Numbered from the stretch's first letter, positions 36,605 through 45,977 are shown. The stretch: 57,793 nt of DNA from an uncultured Prevotellaceae bacterium (GCA_902801375.1 CADCIB010000017.1:1-57793), one strand, 5' to 3'. Notes: generated from the sequence alone by a model not told the origin. Translations and numbers: made by a program.

Positions 36605-37786
36605 ATGATTACCCAAGACTGTAAAATATATGTGGCAGGCCATCGCGGGCTGGTGGGGTCTGCCATTTGGAACAACCTCTTGAAACGGGGCTATACAAAT
36701 CTCGTAGGACGCACTCACCGCGAACTCGACCTGACAGACCAGCTGGCCGTGCGCCGATTCTTCGACGATGAGCAACCCGACGCCGTAGTGTTGGCGGCCG
36801 CTTTCGTGGGTGGCATCATGGCCAACTCGCTCTATCGGGCCGACTTCATCATGCAGAACATGCAGATGCAATGCAACGTCATCAGCGAGGCCTACCGCCA
36901 CCAGGTGAAGAAACTGCTCTTTCTTGGCAGCACCTGCATCTATCCGAAGAATGCGCCACAGCCCATGAAGGAGGACTGCCTGCTGACGTCGCCCCTGGAA
37001 TACACCAACGAGCCGTATGCCATCGCCAAGATTGCCGGCCTGAAAATGTGCGAATCCTACAACCTGCAATACGGCACCAACTACATCGCCGTGATGCCTA
37101 CCAACCTCTATGGCCCCAACGACAACTTCCACTTGGAGAACTCTCACGTACTGCCAGCCATGATGCGTAAAATCTACCTCGCCAAGCTCATCCATGAAGA
37201 GAGCTGGGAAGGGATTCGGAACGACCTCAACAAGCGACCCGTGGAAGGCATCAACGGCTCATCACAGCGTGAGGAGATACTGAACATACTCGAGAAGTAT
37301 GGCATCTCTGATAATAAGGTGGAGCTTTGGGGAACGGGCACTCCGCTGCGTGAGTTCCTTTGGAGCGAAGATATGGCTGATGCCAGCGTTCACATTCTGC
37401 TGAATGTTGACTTCAAGGACATCATCGGTCTCGAAAAGTATTCGTCCGTTCACTATGGGGCCGCCACCGACGGAGCCGTCGACCGCGACCACTCGGAAGG
37501 ACGTGGAGGAGCCATTCCAAAATTGGGTGAGATACGCAACTGCCACATCAACGTGGGGACAGGCAAGGAACTCACCATCCGCGAGCTCTCTACCCTGGTG
37601 GCTAAAACCCTTGGGTTCGAGGGCACCATCTGTTTCGATGCCTCCAAACCTGATGGCACCATGCGTAAACTGATTGACGTAGAAAAACTCCACAGCCTGG
37701 GATGGACCCACAAAGTGGAGATAGAAGACGGCGTCAGACAACTGATGGAGTGGTATTTACAATCCCCCTCCTACAGGAGGGGTTAG
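36605..37786 (+). CDS. fcl: GDP-L-fucose synthase
   Basis: 393 residues. It epimerises and reduces the Gmd product to GDP-L-fucose. AGHRGLVGSAIW is the NADP loop, GSTCIYPK and YAIAKIAGLK carry Ser and YxxxK, and TNLYGPNDNFHLENSHVLPA is diagnostic. It is ~70 residues longer than the E. coli enzyme because of an insertion at ~200-310, a form I associate with Bacteroidetes. The last residues (QSPSYRRG) are encoded by the 28-bp dispersed repeat at 37768-37795, so the original C-terminus was probably a little different. Confidence 0.95.
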   Translation: MITQDCKIYVAGHRGLVGSAIWNNLLKRGYTNLVGRTHRELDLTDQLAVRRFFDDEQPDAVVLAAAFVGGIMANSLYRADFIMQNMQMQCNVISEAYRHQVKKLLFLGSTCIYPKNAPQPMKEDCLLTSPLEYTNEPYAIAKIAGLKMCESYNLQYGTNYIAVMPTNLYGPNDNFHLENSHVLPAMMRKIYLAKLIHEESWEGIRNDLNKRPVEGINGSSQREEILNILEKYGISDNKVELWGTGTPLREFLWSEDMADASVHILLNVDFKDIIGLEKYSSVHYGAATDGAVDRDHSEGRGGAIPKLGEIRNCHINVGTGKELTIRELSTLVAKTLGFEGTICFDASKPDGTMRKLIDVEKLHSLGWTHKVEIEDGVRQLMEWYLQSPSYRRG

Positions 37787-37795
37787 GGGAGGTCA
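37768..37795. repeat. 28-bp G-rich dispersed repeat, copy 2
   Basis: Identical to 144-171. It overlaps the last codons and stop of the GDP-fucose synthase gene. Confidence 0.9.
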
Positions 37796-37826
37796 AAAGA
37801 GTTAATGATCAAGAAAAAAAATAAAC

Positions 37827-39266
37827 ATGATGAACCTACCAACGACAGAGCGTGTATTCAGCATCTTCAAACAGCTGAACGCAATTCCCCGGCCTTCGCA
37901 CCACGAAGAACGCGTGGCCGACTTTCTGTGCCAGTTTGCAGAAAAGCTGCACTTGTCATACCTCCGCGATGCCCACAACTGTGTGGTCATCCGGAAACCT
38001 GCCACCCCTGGTCATCAACAGGCAGAGCCTATCGTCATCCTCAACCACATGGATATGGTGTGTGTGGGAATGAACAATCCGCTCACCGCTCCCATTGAAG
38101 CCTACGTCGACAACGGATGGATGAAGGCACGTGGAACTTCGCTCGGCGCCGACAACGGTATCGGACTGTCCATGGCCTTAGCCGTTTTGGAAAACGACGA
38201 TATCGTACACGGTCCGTTGGAGGTCATCACCACTACCAACGAAGAAGACGGTATGTCGGGAGCCGCAAACCTTGCCAACGACTTCATTCGTGGACGCAAA
38301 GTCATCAACCTCGACTCTGAAGACTACGACACCATCACCATCGGAGCAGCCGGCGCCTATATGCAGGAGCACCGCCTGCCTATGCGCCTCGTTCCCGCAC
38401 CAAGGGAGGAGATGGCCTGGTATCGCATCACCTTTGCCGGAGGCCTGGGGGGACACTCTGGCGTCGACATCGACAAGGGGCGCATCAGTGCTACCGTTGC
38501 CTCATGGGCCATCCTTGCCGCCATCCTCAACGAGGTTGACGTCGAAGTGTCGTTCATCCGCGTAGGCGAGGCCAATGCCTCGATTGGTTCTTCGGCCGAA
38601 ATTGTCGTCTGTGTTCCGAAAGACGGTTCTGACAAGTTCGTCGAGCAACAGGAAAAGAGCATGAACGAATGGCTCAAGGAGAATTATGGGAAAACTGACC
38701 CCAACATGCGCTGCTCCATACGCCCCTGCGAGGCTCAGCCTACGGTGATCAACCACAAGGCCATCATCGCCCTGATGAAATGCCTGGAGCTCACACCACA
38801 AGGCGTCGTGAAGATGAGCGAGGAGATGGAGGGCACTGTAGAGACTTCTAACAATGTGGGACGCATCATCATGGAAGACCGCCATCTGCTCGTCACCACC
38901 CATACGCGCAGCTTTGTCGACCAGGACATGATTCATCTGGGTCACGAAATCGCCGAGACGTTCACGCGTCAGGGCGCTGAGACGCGACTCGTGATGGAAG
39001 CCCCAGCCTGGCAGGAGAACCCGCAATCCGACTTTCTTCGCATGACCTCCGATGTCTTCAACGATGTCTTGGGCTGGCGACCGCGCTTGGTCGCCATGCA
39101 CTTCGTCTTGGAGGCAGGCTTCTTTGTACAGAAATTCCCAGGCATCCAAATGGCCAGCATCGGACCACGCATCGTGGAGCCACATTCCACCAGCGAACGC
39201 GTGGAACTCAAAACCATCGAAGACATCTGGAAGGTTTTCCTCGAAATGCTGCGTCGACTGGCCTGA
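37827..39266 (+). CDS. pepD: Aminoacyl-histidine dipeptidase (M20 family, PepD)
   Basis: 479 residues, typical length. A cytoplasmic zinc dipeptidase with broad Xaa-His specificity. Metal ligands are visible in ILNHMDMV, SLGADNGIG, TTNEEDGMSG (catalytic Glu and ligand Glu) and NLDSEDYD, with the C-terminal IVEPHSTSER His. GGHSGVDI starts the lid domain. A second ATG three bases downstream is an equally good start. It follows the fucose genes by 40 bp but has no clear functional link with them. Confidence 0.94.
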   Translation: MMNLPTTERVFSIFKQLNAIPRPSHHEERVADFLCQFAEKLHLSYLRDAHNCVVIRKPATPGHQQAEPIVILNHMDMVCVGMNNPLTAPIEAYVDNGWMKARGTSLGADNGIGLSMALAVLENDDIVHGPLEVITTTNEEDGMSGAANLANDFIRGRKVINLDSEDYDTITIGAAGAYMQEHRLPMRLVPAPREEMAWYRITFAGGLGGHSGVDIDKGRISATVASWAILAAILNEVDVEVSFIRVGEANASIGSSAEIVVCVPKDGSDKFVEQQEKSMNEWLKENYGKTDPNMRCSIRPCEAQPTVINHKAIIALMKCLELTPQGVVKMSEEMEGTVETSNNVGRIIMEDRHLLVTTHTRSFVDQDMIHLGHEIAETFTRQGAETRLVMEAPAWQENPQSDFLRMTSDVFNDVLGWRPRLVAMHFVLEAGFFVQKFPGIQMASIGPRIVEPHSTSERVELKTIEDIWKVFLEMLRRLA

Positions 39267-39314
39267 CCAACTTGCCATTTTCGCATAAGACTAAACGACC
39301 AGGCTTTGACCCAT

Positions 39315-39860
39315 ATGCAGTTTTCGTATAAGACTGAGCATTTCTCCGTCGAAACCGACGTGAACTCCTACGTGGAGGATTACCATCGCGCCGACTATTT
39401 CCTGACGTTCTGCCAGGAATGTAAGAACTACGGGCGGCGTTATGGTTGTCCTCCTTTTGATTTCGAACCGCTCACCATCATTCGGAAATTCAACAAGATA
39501 CGCATCATCGGAGTAAGAATCACGCCCGACGACCCTACCCTGCCCCTCAGCGCGGCCAACGAACTCATGGAACCCGTGATCAGCGAACTCAACAAGCAAC
39601 TCCTCATCGACGAAAAAAAACTACAAGGATTGGCGTGCGGGTTTGTGGGCAAATGCCCATACTGCGGAGATACGCCCTGCGCCCGCATCGCAGGAAAGCC
39701 CTGTCGACATCCCGACCGGGTGCGACCTTCGCTCGAAGCACTCGGCTTCGATATCGGAAAGACCACACAACAACTGCTTGGCATCGACATCAAATGGAGT
39801 CACAACGGGCGCATTCCCGAATACCTGACGCTCGTCTGCGGACTTTTCTACAACAGCTAA
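39315..39860 (+). CDS. DUF2284-like cysteine-rich metal-binding protein
   Basis: 181 residues. Cys clusters CQECKNYGRRYGCPP near residue 37 and CGFVGKCPYCGDTPC near 110, followed by KPCRHPDRVRPSLEA, match the predicted metal-binding DUF2284 family, sometimes found near corrinoid or redox proteins. It probably binds an Fe-S cluster or zinc in the cytosol. The ATG at 39315 is preferred over an upstream TTG at 39306. It starts 48 bp after pepD. Confidence 0.8.
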   Translation: MQFSYKTEHFSVETDVNSYVEDYHRADYFLTFCQECKNYGRRYGCPPFDFEPLTIIRKFNKIRIIGVRITPDDPTLPLSAANELMEPVISELNKQLLIDEKKLQGLACGFVGKCPYCGDTPCARIAGKPCRHPDRVRPSLEALGFDIGKTTQQLLGIDIKWSHNGRIPEYLTLVCGLFYNS

Positions 39861-39911
39861 CGGGCACGACAAACTGAGCGAATCTCTACAAGACGCCCAC
39901 CTCACGCCATT

Positions 39912-40268
39912 TCATCTTTTCTTCGCCTTCTGGTATTTCGCCTTTACGATTTCAAAAGAGTTTCGTGTCAAATCCTTCAGTAAGCCATCTGCCGCCACCT
40001 TTGGATTGATGCCTATCCAATGTTTGGGAGATTCGTTGTACGGATTCCCAATACATGCATACTGAGCTTTCAAGTCCTCGATGCGTTCTGGCTGGCATTT
40101 AAGCGAGATGACAGAGAAATCATTACAGTCGAAGAATGAGAACATGTGTCCTAACACATAGAACACCAAGACGCCCTCTCCATTCTTAAACATCTGAAAT
40201 GGAAGCTTTTCCTCCACATCTTCGCTCAGCGACAAGCAATACTCGCGATAGTCTTCTATGTTCATCAT
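39912..40268 (-). CDS. MmcQ/YjbR family protein
   Basis: 118 residues. The start (MNIEDYREYCLSLSEDVEEKLPF), the short FxVxGHMFSFFD strands and the ending HWIGINP..LKDLTRNSFEIVKAKY fit the YjbR/MmcQ family, a CyaY-like fold suggested to bind DNA. Function unknown. ATG is doubled at the start (40268 or 40265). It stands alone, convergent with the DUF2284 gene. Confidence 0.85.
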   Translation of the reverse strand: MMNIEDYREYCLSLSEDVEEKLPFQMFKNGEGVLVFYVLGHMFSFFDCNDFSVISLKCQPERIEDLKAQYACIGNPYNESPKHWIGINPKVAADGLLKDLTRNSFEIVKAKYQKAKKR

Positions 40269-40328
40269 TCTTGTTATATAGGAATTTACAGGCTCTGTTG
40301 CATGATGATCGGAACCCCATATACCAAT

Positions 40329-40700
40329 CTATATTGTATCTTTGTCTTCTTCAAGGTCGTCCATCGTCGTGCGAAGATTCTTCTTAGCCTTTAAGCGGAC
40401 GGAATGATTGACGTCTTTACGTTGCTTCCTTAGACGAGAACTTTGTGATTCTGCTTCGCCAAAACGTTCCCTTAAATCAGCCACTCGATTCTTACCTTTC
40501 AATCTTTGCCTAAGACCAGACGCTTTCGTCCCTGATGGATGTCTGGAGAGGCTTTCCGATGCCTTTCCGTAGCCATTATACATCTGATTCAGGGTGGAAA
40601 GCACAGTGATGCCACTCTCGACAGATTGCATCTTCCGAGTTCGATCTATCTCCCCAATCCGTTGACTGTACTTCTTTTTCGAATGATAGCTCTTGCTCAT
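40329..40700 (-). CDS. Small basic protein of unknown function
   Basis: 123 residues, very rich in Lys, Arg and Ser (SKSYHSKKKYSQR, LRKQRKDVNHSVRLKAKK) with an acidic tail (DDLEEDKD). No signal peptide and no known motif; it may bind nucleic acid, which is only inferred from charge. ATG 40700 is chosen because a strong promoter ends at 40719, making the upstream in-frame ATG at 40721 impossible. Confidence 0.6.
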   Translation of the reverse strand: MSKSYHSKKKYSQRIGEIDRTRKMQSVESGITVLSTLNQMYNGYGKASESLSRHPSGTKASGLRQRLKGKNRVADLRERFGEAESQSSRLRKQRKDVNHSVRLKAKKNLRTTMDDLEEDKDTI

Positions 40701-40718
40701 TGTATATGTATTTTTGTG

Positions 40719-40750
40719 CAAAAATACAAATATTATATCAATCCATCAAA
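40719..40750 (-). promoter_or_regulatory. Promoter of the small basic protein
   Basis: Minus strand: TTTGA (40746-40750), 19 nt, TATTTTTG (40719-40726); the ATG is 18 nt past the box. Confidence 0.7.
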
Positions 40751-40886
40751 TCTTTAGCCAGAATTATGTCTATTCCCATATATCGAAGCTTCATATCGCC
40801 CCTATCTACCCTTGCAGTTTGAACATTCCTGTTCGTTTATTAAAATAACGCAAATTTGCAAGCGTTTAGTGAGTCGCTTTCAATGA

Positions 40887-41960
40887 TTACTTCAATGCAT
40901 CATAGGCAGCATCATCTACAGGCTCACACCATTCGTTGCTGGCTCCCTCCTGAACATCTTTGTGATAGGTAAGATGCTGGAACCATGAGTCCTTTTGGGC
41001 TCCGTGCCAATGCTTCACTTCGGCAGGGATGGCAATGACTGTGCCTGGAGTCATTTCAACTGCGGGTTTCCCCCATTCCTGATACCAGCCGCGACCAGCG
41101 ACGCAAATCAACACCTGTACCTGTTTGTGGTGAATATGCCAGTTGTTACGACAGCGAGGTTCAAAAGTCACATTCATCACGCCACCGCCCACATCGGCCA
41201 GATAGCTCTGCCCGATAAAATATTTGCCATATGGATTACGCTCGCCCTTGGGCCACTTGGTGCTCAGGGTATAGCCCTCGTCACTGAGCCAGCGGCAGAG
41301 CTCTTCAACCAACTGCTGCGAGTTGCCCATGTTCACCGCGCCCTTCTTATGGGCAGCAAGTTGGGGCGCTACACCTTCGAGACCGCTCAGTGCAGCAACG
41401 GTCACTATCTCGCGGTCGGCAGCAGAGAGCCCCTCGCCAGCAAAGATGTCGCCGAAGAGGTGCGACTTCAGGTAGTAGTCGTCCTGCGGGCAGAAGGTGT
41501 AGTCGAAGGGCTGTCCTGAGAGCTGCGTCTGATTTTTCACACCCAGTTCATAGGCCTTTTTGGCATTGTCCCACTCAGCAGGGCGGGTCCAAGGCTTACC
41601 CTCTTGCCAGTTCGCCTGTCTGTTTTCCAGCACCTTGCTCAGCACCCCCAGCGCGTTTAGGCTTCGGGGAAATCCCGTGTAGGCATAGAGCTGTGAGAAA
41701 GCCTCCTTCAATTCGTTGATAGTTACACCACCATCGAGTGCCATCTTCACAGCAGACTCCAATCGTTCCATATTACCCTGAGCCATCAGGCAGGCACACG
41801 CCGCCAATCCCTTGACTCTTTCTTCGAGCGTCACGACTTGGCCTTCCAAACAAGTTTGAGGGTTCTCGCTGTTCCGCTCGTCCTGACGCTCAGTCAGCGT
41901 CTGACCATTTGTTGTTATCATCGTCATTGTTGCGATTAAAATTGTTACAATTCTTTTCAT
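40887..41960 (-). CDS. Exported carboxymuconolactone decarboxylase-like / cupin fusion
   Basis: 357 residues with an N-terminal signal sequence (ends TTNGQ, ~20). Two carboxymuconolactone-decarboxylase-like helical repeats follow (GLAACACLMAQGN..YAYTGFPRSLNALGVL and IVTVAALSGLEGVAPQLAAHKKGA). A C-terminal cupin has metal-ligand motif HIHHKQVQVL and later AEVKHWHGA. Likely a periplasmic redox or isomerase-type enzyme; the substrate is unknown. Last gene of the five-gene operon 45840-40887, 12 bp after an aldo/keto reductase. Confidence 0.85.
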   Translation of the reverse strand: MKRIVTILIATMTMITTNGQTLTERQDERNSENPQTCLEGQVVTLEERVKGLAACACLMAQGNMERLESAVKMALDGGVTINELKEAFSQLYAYTGFPRSLNALGVLSKVLENRQANWQEGKPWTRPAEWDNAKKAYELGVKNQTQLSGQPFDYTFCPQDDYYLKSHLFGDIFAGEGLSAADREIVTVAALSGLEGVAPQLAAHKKGAVNMGNSQQLVEELCRWLSDEGYTLSTKWPKGERNPYGKYFIGQSYLADVGGGVMNVTFEPRCRNNWHIHHKQVQVLICVAGRGWYQEWGKPAVEMTPGTVIAIPAEVKHWHGAQKDSWFQHLTYHKDVQEGASNEWCEPVDDAAYDALK

Positions 41961-41972
41961 TGTATTTCTGTG

Positions 41973-43007
41973 TTACTTATTTCTTTTTGCTGCGACCCAT
42001 ACAGGTTCTTCACTCATAACAGGTTTGTTGACAGCCATCACGCCAGAGAGGTTGTGCGGAACATAGGGTTCCTCCAAATAGCGGATGTCATCCTCTGAAA
42101 GATGTATGTCGAGCGACTTCGCGGCTCCTTCGATGTGGTGCAGCTTGGTGGCTCCCACGATAGGCGACTCTACCTTCGTCAACAGCCAGGCCAGTGAAAT
42201 CTGCGTCATCTCCACGCCATAGCGGTCAGCCAGTTCCACCACGCGCGCCACGATGCGGTTGTCCTGCTCGGCGGTGGCATCATACTTGAAGTGCATAAAC
42301 GAATCTTCTTTCTGACGCTTCGAAGTTTCACCCGGACGCTTGGCCAGCTTGCCGGAGGCCAGTGCGCTATAGGGTGTCTGTGCGATGTTGTCCTCACGGC
42401 ACAAGGGCTGCATCTCGCGCTCCTCCTCGCGCATAATCAGGTTGTAGTGGTTCTGCACCGAAATGAACTTTGCCCAGCCGTGTTTCTCTGCCAGCGCATT
42501 CATCTTTGCCAGCTGGTAGGCATAGACATTGGCGATACCGATGTAGCGGGCTTTGCCTTGGCGCACGGCCTCGTTCATGCCTTCAAGAATCTCTTCGGCA
42601 GGCGTCTTGTAGTCCCAAATGTGATAAATGTAAAGGTCCACATAGTCCATTCCCAGATGCTGCAGGCTCAGGTCAATGTTGTTCAGCACATGCTGACGAC
42701 CACTGATGCCCTGCTGGATTTCCTCGTCGGTTCGTGGCAGGAATTTCGTAGCTACTACCACGTCGTCACGTTTTGCCATATCACGTAGGGCCCGTCCCAC
42801 ATACTGTTCCGATGTTCCCAACTGATAGGCGATGGCAGTATCAAAGAAATTCACGCCAAGGTCGAGTGAACGGCGTATAATCTCACGTGTCGGTTCCTCA
42901 CCAATCGTCCACGAATGCTGTCCGATGGTAGGGTCTCCGAAGCCCATACAGCCCAGGCAGATACGCGACACACGAAGGTCTGAGTTCCCAAGTTTTACGT
43001 ATTCCAT
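41973..43007 (-). CDS. Aldo/keto reductase (344 aa)
   Basis: NADPH-dependent carbonyl reductase, TIM barrel. The catalytic tetrad is visible: Asp and Tyr in FFDTAIAYQLG, Lys in VVATKF, His in DLYIYHIWD. VGATKLHHIEGAAKSLDI is the cofactor-binding C-terminal block. No signal peptide, so cytosolic, unlike both neighbours. It is one base away from the upstream cupin gene, indicating tight co-expression. Confidence 0.92.
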   Translation of the reverse strand: MEYVKLGNSDLRVSRICLGCMGFGDPTIGQHSWTIGEEPTREIIRRSLDLGVNFFDTAIAYQLGTSEQYVGRALRDMAKRDDVVVATKFLPRTDEEIQQGISGRQHVLNNIDLSLQHLGMDYVDLYIYHIWDYKTPAEEILEGMNEAVRQGKARYIGIANVYAYQLAKMNALAEKHGWAKFISVQNHYNLIMREEEREMQPLCREDNIAQTPYSALASGKLAKRPGETSKRQKEDSFMHFKYDATAEQDNRIVARVVELADRYGVEMTQISLAWLLTKVESPIVGATKLHHIEGAAKSLDIHLSEDDIRYLEEPYVPHNLSGVMAVNKPVMSEEPVWVAAKRNK

Positions 43008-43008
43008 A

Positions 43009-43791
43009 TTATCTCTGCTTTTTGAATATCAGTTTCATTGTCTCGGGGTCGAGAGACTTCATGGTGGGCAGTTTCAGGTCTTTCACCATGTGGAGCGTGC
43101 CCTGCTTGTATTTCTGAAAGTGCTCGGTCTTCAGATGGCTCTGATAGGCTTCCTCGGAGGCATAGATTTCCAGGATGCGAATCTTTGTGGAGTCCTCAGC
43201 GCTCTGCATCGGGAACAGGCAGACGACACCCGGCTCTCGTTCCACACTCAGGCGATCCACCTCGTTGGCAAATTCAAGATACTCCTTGAGGTGCTGCGGA
43301 TAGACTTCGATTTCAGCCAAGCGGACTATCATCGCCTCGTACCCTATCGGGGCCGACAATTCCTCATCTGTCACCTTCCGTAATTGTATCGCATGTTCCT
43401 CACCAGGGACGAGGTCACTGACGGTCATGCATTCGCAGTCGCTCCATGGTGTGGCACCATTCCAATGGCGCACATTGGGAGCCGTAGTCACCACGTCGCC
43501 CTTGCGGAGCAACTGCTTGGGTTTCCCCTCTTCCTGATAATAGGCTTCACCATTGAGCACCATCAGCACCTGAGTGGCATTGGGATGATAGTGCCACGAA
43601 TTATGGCTTCCACGCTCGAAGAGGAAGTTGGTGGTCATCTGATGCTCACTACGGCTCAATACAGAAATATGTACCTTGCCTGTGTTATACTCAGCAGGAG
43701 CCGTAAACTTCGCCGGGAATATCGTCTCTTGTGCTGCTGCCGTGATGGAGAGCACAAGGGCAAACAGCATTATAATATCTCTCTTCTTCAT
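43009..43791 (-). CDS. Exported cupin / ABM monooxygenase-like fusion
   Basis: 260 residues with a signal peptide (ends SITAAAQ). Residues ~30-130 form a cupin (SHNSWHYHPNATQVLMVL, APNVRHWNGA, both His-containing metal motifs). Residues ~150-245 resemble the antibiotic-biosynthesis-monooxygenase/YgiN quinol-oxygenase fold (IEVYPQHLKEYLEFANEVDRLS, LEIYASEEAYQSHLKTEHFQ). The combination suggests processing of a quinone-like or aromatic compound in the periplasm. The domain pairing is uncommon in my experience. Confidence 0.82.
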   Translation of the reverse strand: MKKRDIIMLFALVLSITAAAQETIFPAKFTAPAEYNTGKVHISVLSRSEHQMTTNFLFERGSHNSWHYHPNATQVLMVLNGEAYYQEEGKPKQLLRKGDVVTTAPNVRHWNGATPWSDCECMTVSDLVPGEEHAIQLRKVTDEELSAPIGYEAMIVRLAEIEVYPQHLKEYLEFANEVDRLSVEREPGVVCLFPMQSAEDSTKIRILEIYASEEAYQSHLKTEHFQKYKQGTLHMVKDLKLPTMKSLDPETMKLIFKKQR

Positions 43792-43870
43792 TTGTCGTTT
43801 ATTATCATGAGTATCATAGCAATGTAAGCATGGTACAAGCGAGAAACATCATTTTTTTCATCTTCATCGG

Positions 43871-44857
43871 TTATTTAAATATTTGATTGGCATTCTGGTA
43901 GAGAATCATCTCGCGAAAGGGTGCGAGGTCTCTCTCGTCACTTAAATACTGCTTCATCCTTGCAAGACTCTGCGTGAGCACTTGTGGGGCGACATAGGGA
44001 TAGTCGGAGCCGTAGAGCAGATGGTCGGGAGTGGTGATAGTGAGCAACAATCGGATAACCTCTGGCGAGTGTGCCCCAGCGAGGTCGTAATAGAGGGCTG
44101 CGAGGTTGGCTTCATAATCTATTTCACCCAGCATCTTGTTCTTTTGCATCACGGGAGTCAACGACTTCATGCGTGGAATAGCCAAGGGCAGGTACGCTCC
44201 GCAATGCGGCACCAACACCTTCACGTTTGGATAGCGAGCCAGTACATTTCGTGAAATCATGTTCGATACGGCGCGGGTAGTCTCCGAGAGGTATTCCTGC
44301 ATGGCAAGGGGCGTCTGCTGCATCACCTGGCGGTTTACAGGTTCCGGACGATGGGGATGCAGAATGATGACTGCCTTACGCTCGTTCAAGACTGAGAAGA
44401 GCGTGTCGAGCTCAGGCGCGCCAAGATATTGCCCACCAACGTTTGTGGCCAGTTTGATGCCGTCGGCTTTCAGCGTGTCGAGTGCATAGATGACTTCCCG
44501 GATAGAAGCTTTCACGTCAGGTAGGGGCAAGGCGGCACAGAACTTAAATCTGTTTGGATGCTCCTTCTTGATGCGGGCCGCCGCTTCGTTTGCCTGTCTC
44601 ACTACGTCGGCTGATGTCGGCTGTGGAGCCGCTAAGGTCAGGACCGATGTCTGCACGCCAGCTTCTTCCATCCACTTCAGATGATTGTCCACATCGTATT
44701 TTGGAAGAGGGAATCCTTCGTCCATCAACCGGCCTTCATGCTCTAAAGCAGACAAAAACTCAGGAGTGATGATGTGGCCATGCACATCTATCACACCCTG
44801 AGCCATTGTTGCTGTTGCAATCATCGTCGCTACTATAATTGTTCTTATCTTTTTCAT
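43871..44857 (-). CDS. Exported amidohydrolase of the ACMSD-like family
   Basis: 328 residues. A signal peptide (MKKIRTIIVATMIATATMAQ) precedes VIDVHGHIITPEF, the HxH metal motif of amidohydrolase_2 / aminocarboxymuconate-semialdehyde decarboxylase-like TIM barrels. Further ligands are in IILHPHRPE, VPHCGAYLP and YGSDYPYVAP (the metal-binding Asp). Could be a decarboxylase or hydrolase; the presence of a signal peptide is unusual for this group. It is in the operon with cupins and aldo/keto reductases. Confidence 0.87.
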   Translation of the reverse strand: MKKIRTIIVATMIATATMAQGVIDVHGHIITPEFLSALEHEGRLMDEGFPLPKYDVDNHLKWMEEAGVQTSVLTLAAPQPTSADVVRQANEAAARIKKEHPNRFKFCAALPLPDVKASIREVIYALDTLKADGIKLATNVGGQYLGAPELDTLFSVLNERKAVIILHPHRPEPVNRQVMQQTPLAMQEYLSETTRAVSNMISRNVLARYPNVKVLVPHCGAYLPLAIPRMKSLTPVMQKNKMLGEIDYEANLAALYYDLAGAHSPEVIRLLLTITTPDHLLYGSDYPYVAPQVLTQSLARMKQYLSDERDLAPFREMILYQNANQIFK

Positions 44858-44904
44858 CCTAATTCTATTTACTCCCCTCTATTTAGGTTGGAGTTGGACA
44901 TGGG

Positions 44905-45840
44905 CTACTCCATACTGTGTTCCCAACCACCGCGCGTATCAATGCCTGTGGCATCGGCCAACTGTTCCAGGCGGGCCATTTCCTCCTCTGTCAACTGGAT
45001 CTTTGCTGCCTCGGCAGCCTCTGTGACATGACGCTCCTTTGTGGCTCCGACGATGGGCAGTGTTCCCTTAGCAATGGCCCAGGCAATGCCAATCTGCGAG
45101 CACGAAGCGCCATACTTCTGTCCGATGGCGGTCATCGCGTTGGTCAGCGCCTCTAACTGGGGCAATACGGGGTTGTACTTCTTGCCACGGTCGCTCTCTG
45201 CAGGCAACGGGTTCTCCTTATTATATTTTCCAGAGAGTGCGCCCTGCTCCAGCACCATGTAGGCCCAAAACTCCATGCCGTTCTCCTTGCAATAGTCCAG
45301 CACACCGCCTTTCTCTGACGAACGGTATAGCAGCGAGAAGTGGTTCTGCACCGCTGAGACCCTGAAGCCCGCCGCGCCTAAGATCTCATTGGCACGCTCA
45401 ATCTCCTTGATGTTGTGGTTCGACACTCCCACGCGCTTCACCTTGCCCGACTTCAGCAGGGGAATCAGTCCCGGTGTCCAGCGATCCACGTCCATCGGGT
45501 TGTGAATCCAATAGATGTCAATGTAGTCCAGCCCCATACGCTCAAGCGAGGCATCGGCCATTTTTTCCACAGAGTTCTCATAGACCTCTGCCAGCTGAGG
45601 CGTGAACTTCGTGGAAATCTGCACTTCCTTGCGCTCTACGCTTTTGGCCAGCGAGGCGAGAATCTTCTCCGACTCTCCCATGCCATAGACGGTGGCGGTG
45701 TCCCAGAGGTTCAGGCCGGCCTTCAGCGCCGCGTCGAACACGGGTTTCAAGTTCTCAACGTTCGTATTGCTTCCAAACACGGAGTCGCCTCCAAATGCTC
45801 CTGCGCCCCAAGCCCAGGTTCCTAATGCTATTTTACTCAT
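44905..45840 (-). CDS. Aldo/keto reductase (311 aa)
   Basis: Cytosolic. Catalytic residues in LWDTATVYGMGESE (Asp, Tyr), ISTKF (Lys) and IDIYWIHNP (His); VGATKERHVTEAAEA is the cofactor block. First gene of the operon that runs to 40887 and divergent from an AraC-family regulator with 137 bp between them. A TAATTTTG -7 box (minus strand, 45868-45875) lies 27 nt upstream of the start. Confidence 0.92.
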   Translation of the reverse strand: MSKIALGTWAWGAGAFGGDSVFGSNTNVENLKPVFDAALKAGLNLWDTATVYGMGESEKILASLAKSVERKEVQISTKFTPQLAEVYENSVEKMADASLERMGLDYIDIYWIHNPMDVDRWTPGLIPLLKSGKVKRVGVSNHNIKEIERANEILGAAGFRVSAVQNHFSLLYRSSEKGGVLDYCKENGMEFWAYMVLEQGALSGKYNKENPLPAESDRGKKYNPVLPQLEALTNAMTAIGQKYGASCSQIGIAWAIAKGTLPIVGATKERHVTEAAEAAKIQLTEEEMARLEQLADATGIDTRGGWEHSME

Positions 45841-45901
45841 AATCTTAAGAATTTAAGTTTCTGGGTGCAAAATTAGTCTAAATTCGCAACATTTATGCTA
45901 A

Positions 45902-45936
45902 ACATTTTACGGATTGAATTACCACATTTACGGATT
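45902..45936. promoter_or_regulatory. Tandem operator candidate for the AraC-type regulator
   Basis: Two direct copies of ACATTTTACGGATT / ACATTTACGGATT (902-915 and 924-936), about two helical turns apart, sit in the middle of the divergent promoter region. Direct repeats at this spacing are a common AraC-family binding arrangement. Confidence 0.6.
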
Positions 45937-45951
45937 CTACAAAAAAAGTGG

Positions 45952-45959
45952 TATATTTG
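45952..45959 (+). promoter_or_regulatory. -7 box of the AraC-type gene
   Basis: TATATTTG, 18 nt before ATG 45978. The -33 region has only TTTACG, which overlaps the second direct repeat, consistent with control by a bound protein. Confidence 0.55.
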
Positions 45960-45977
45960 CACCAAAATCAGTCCATC

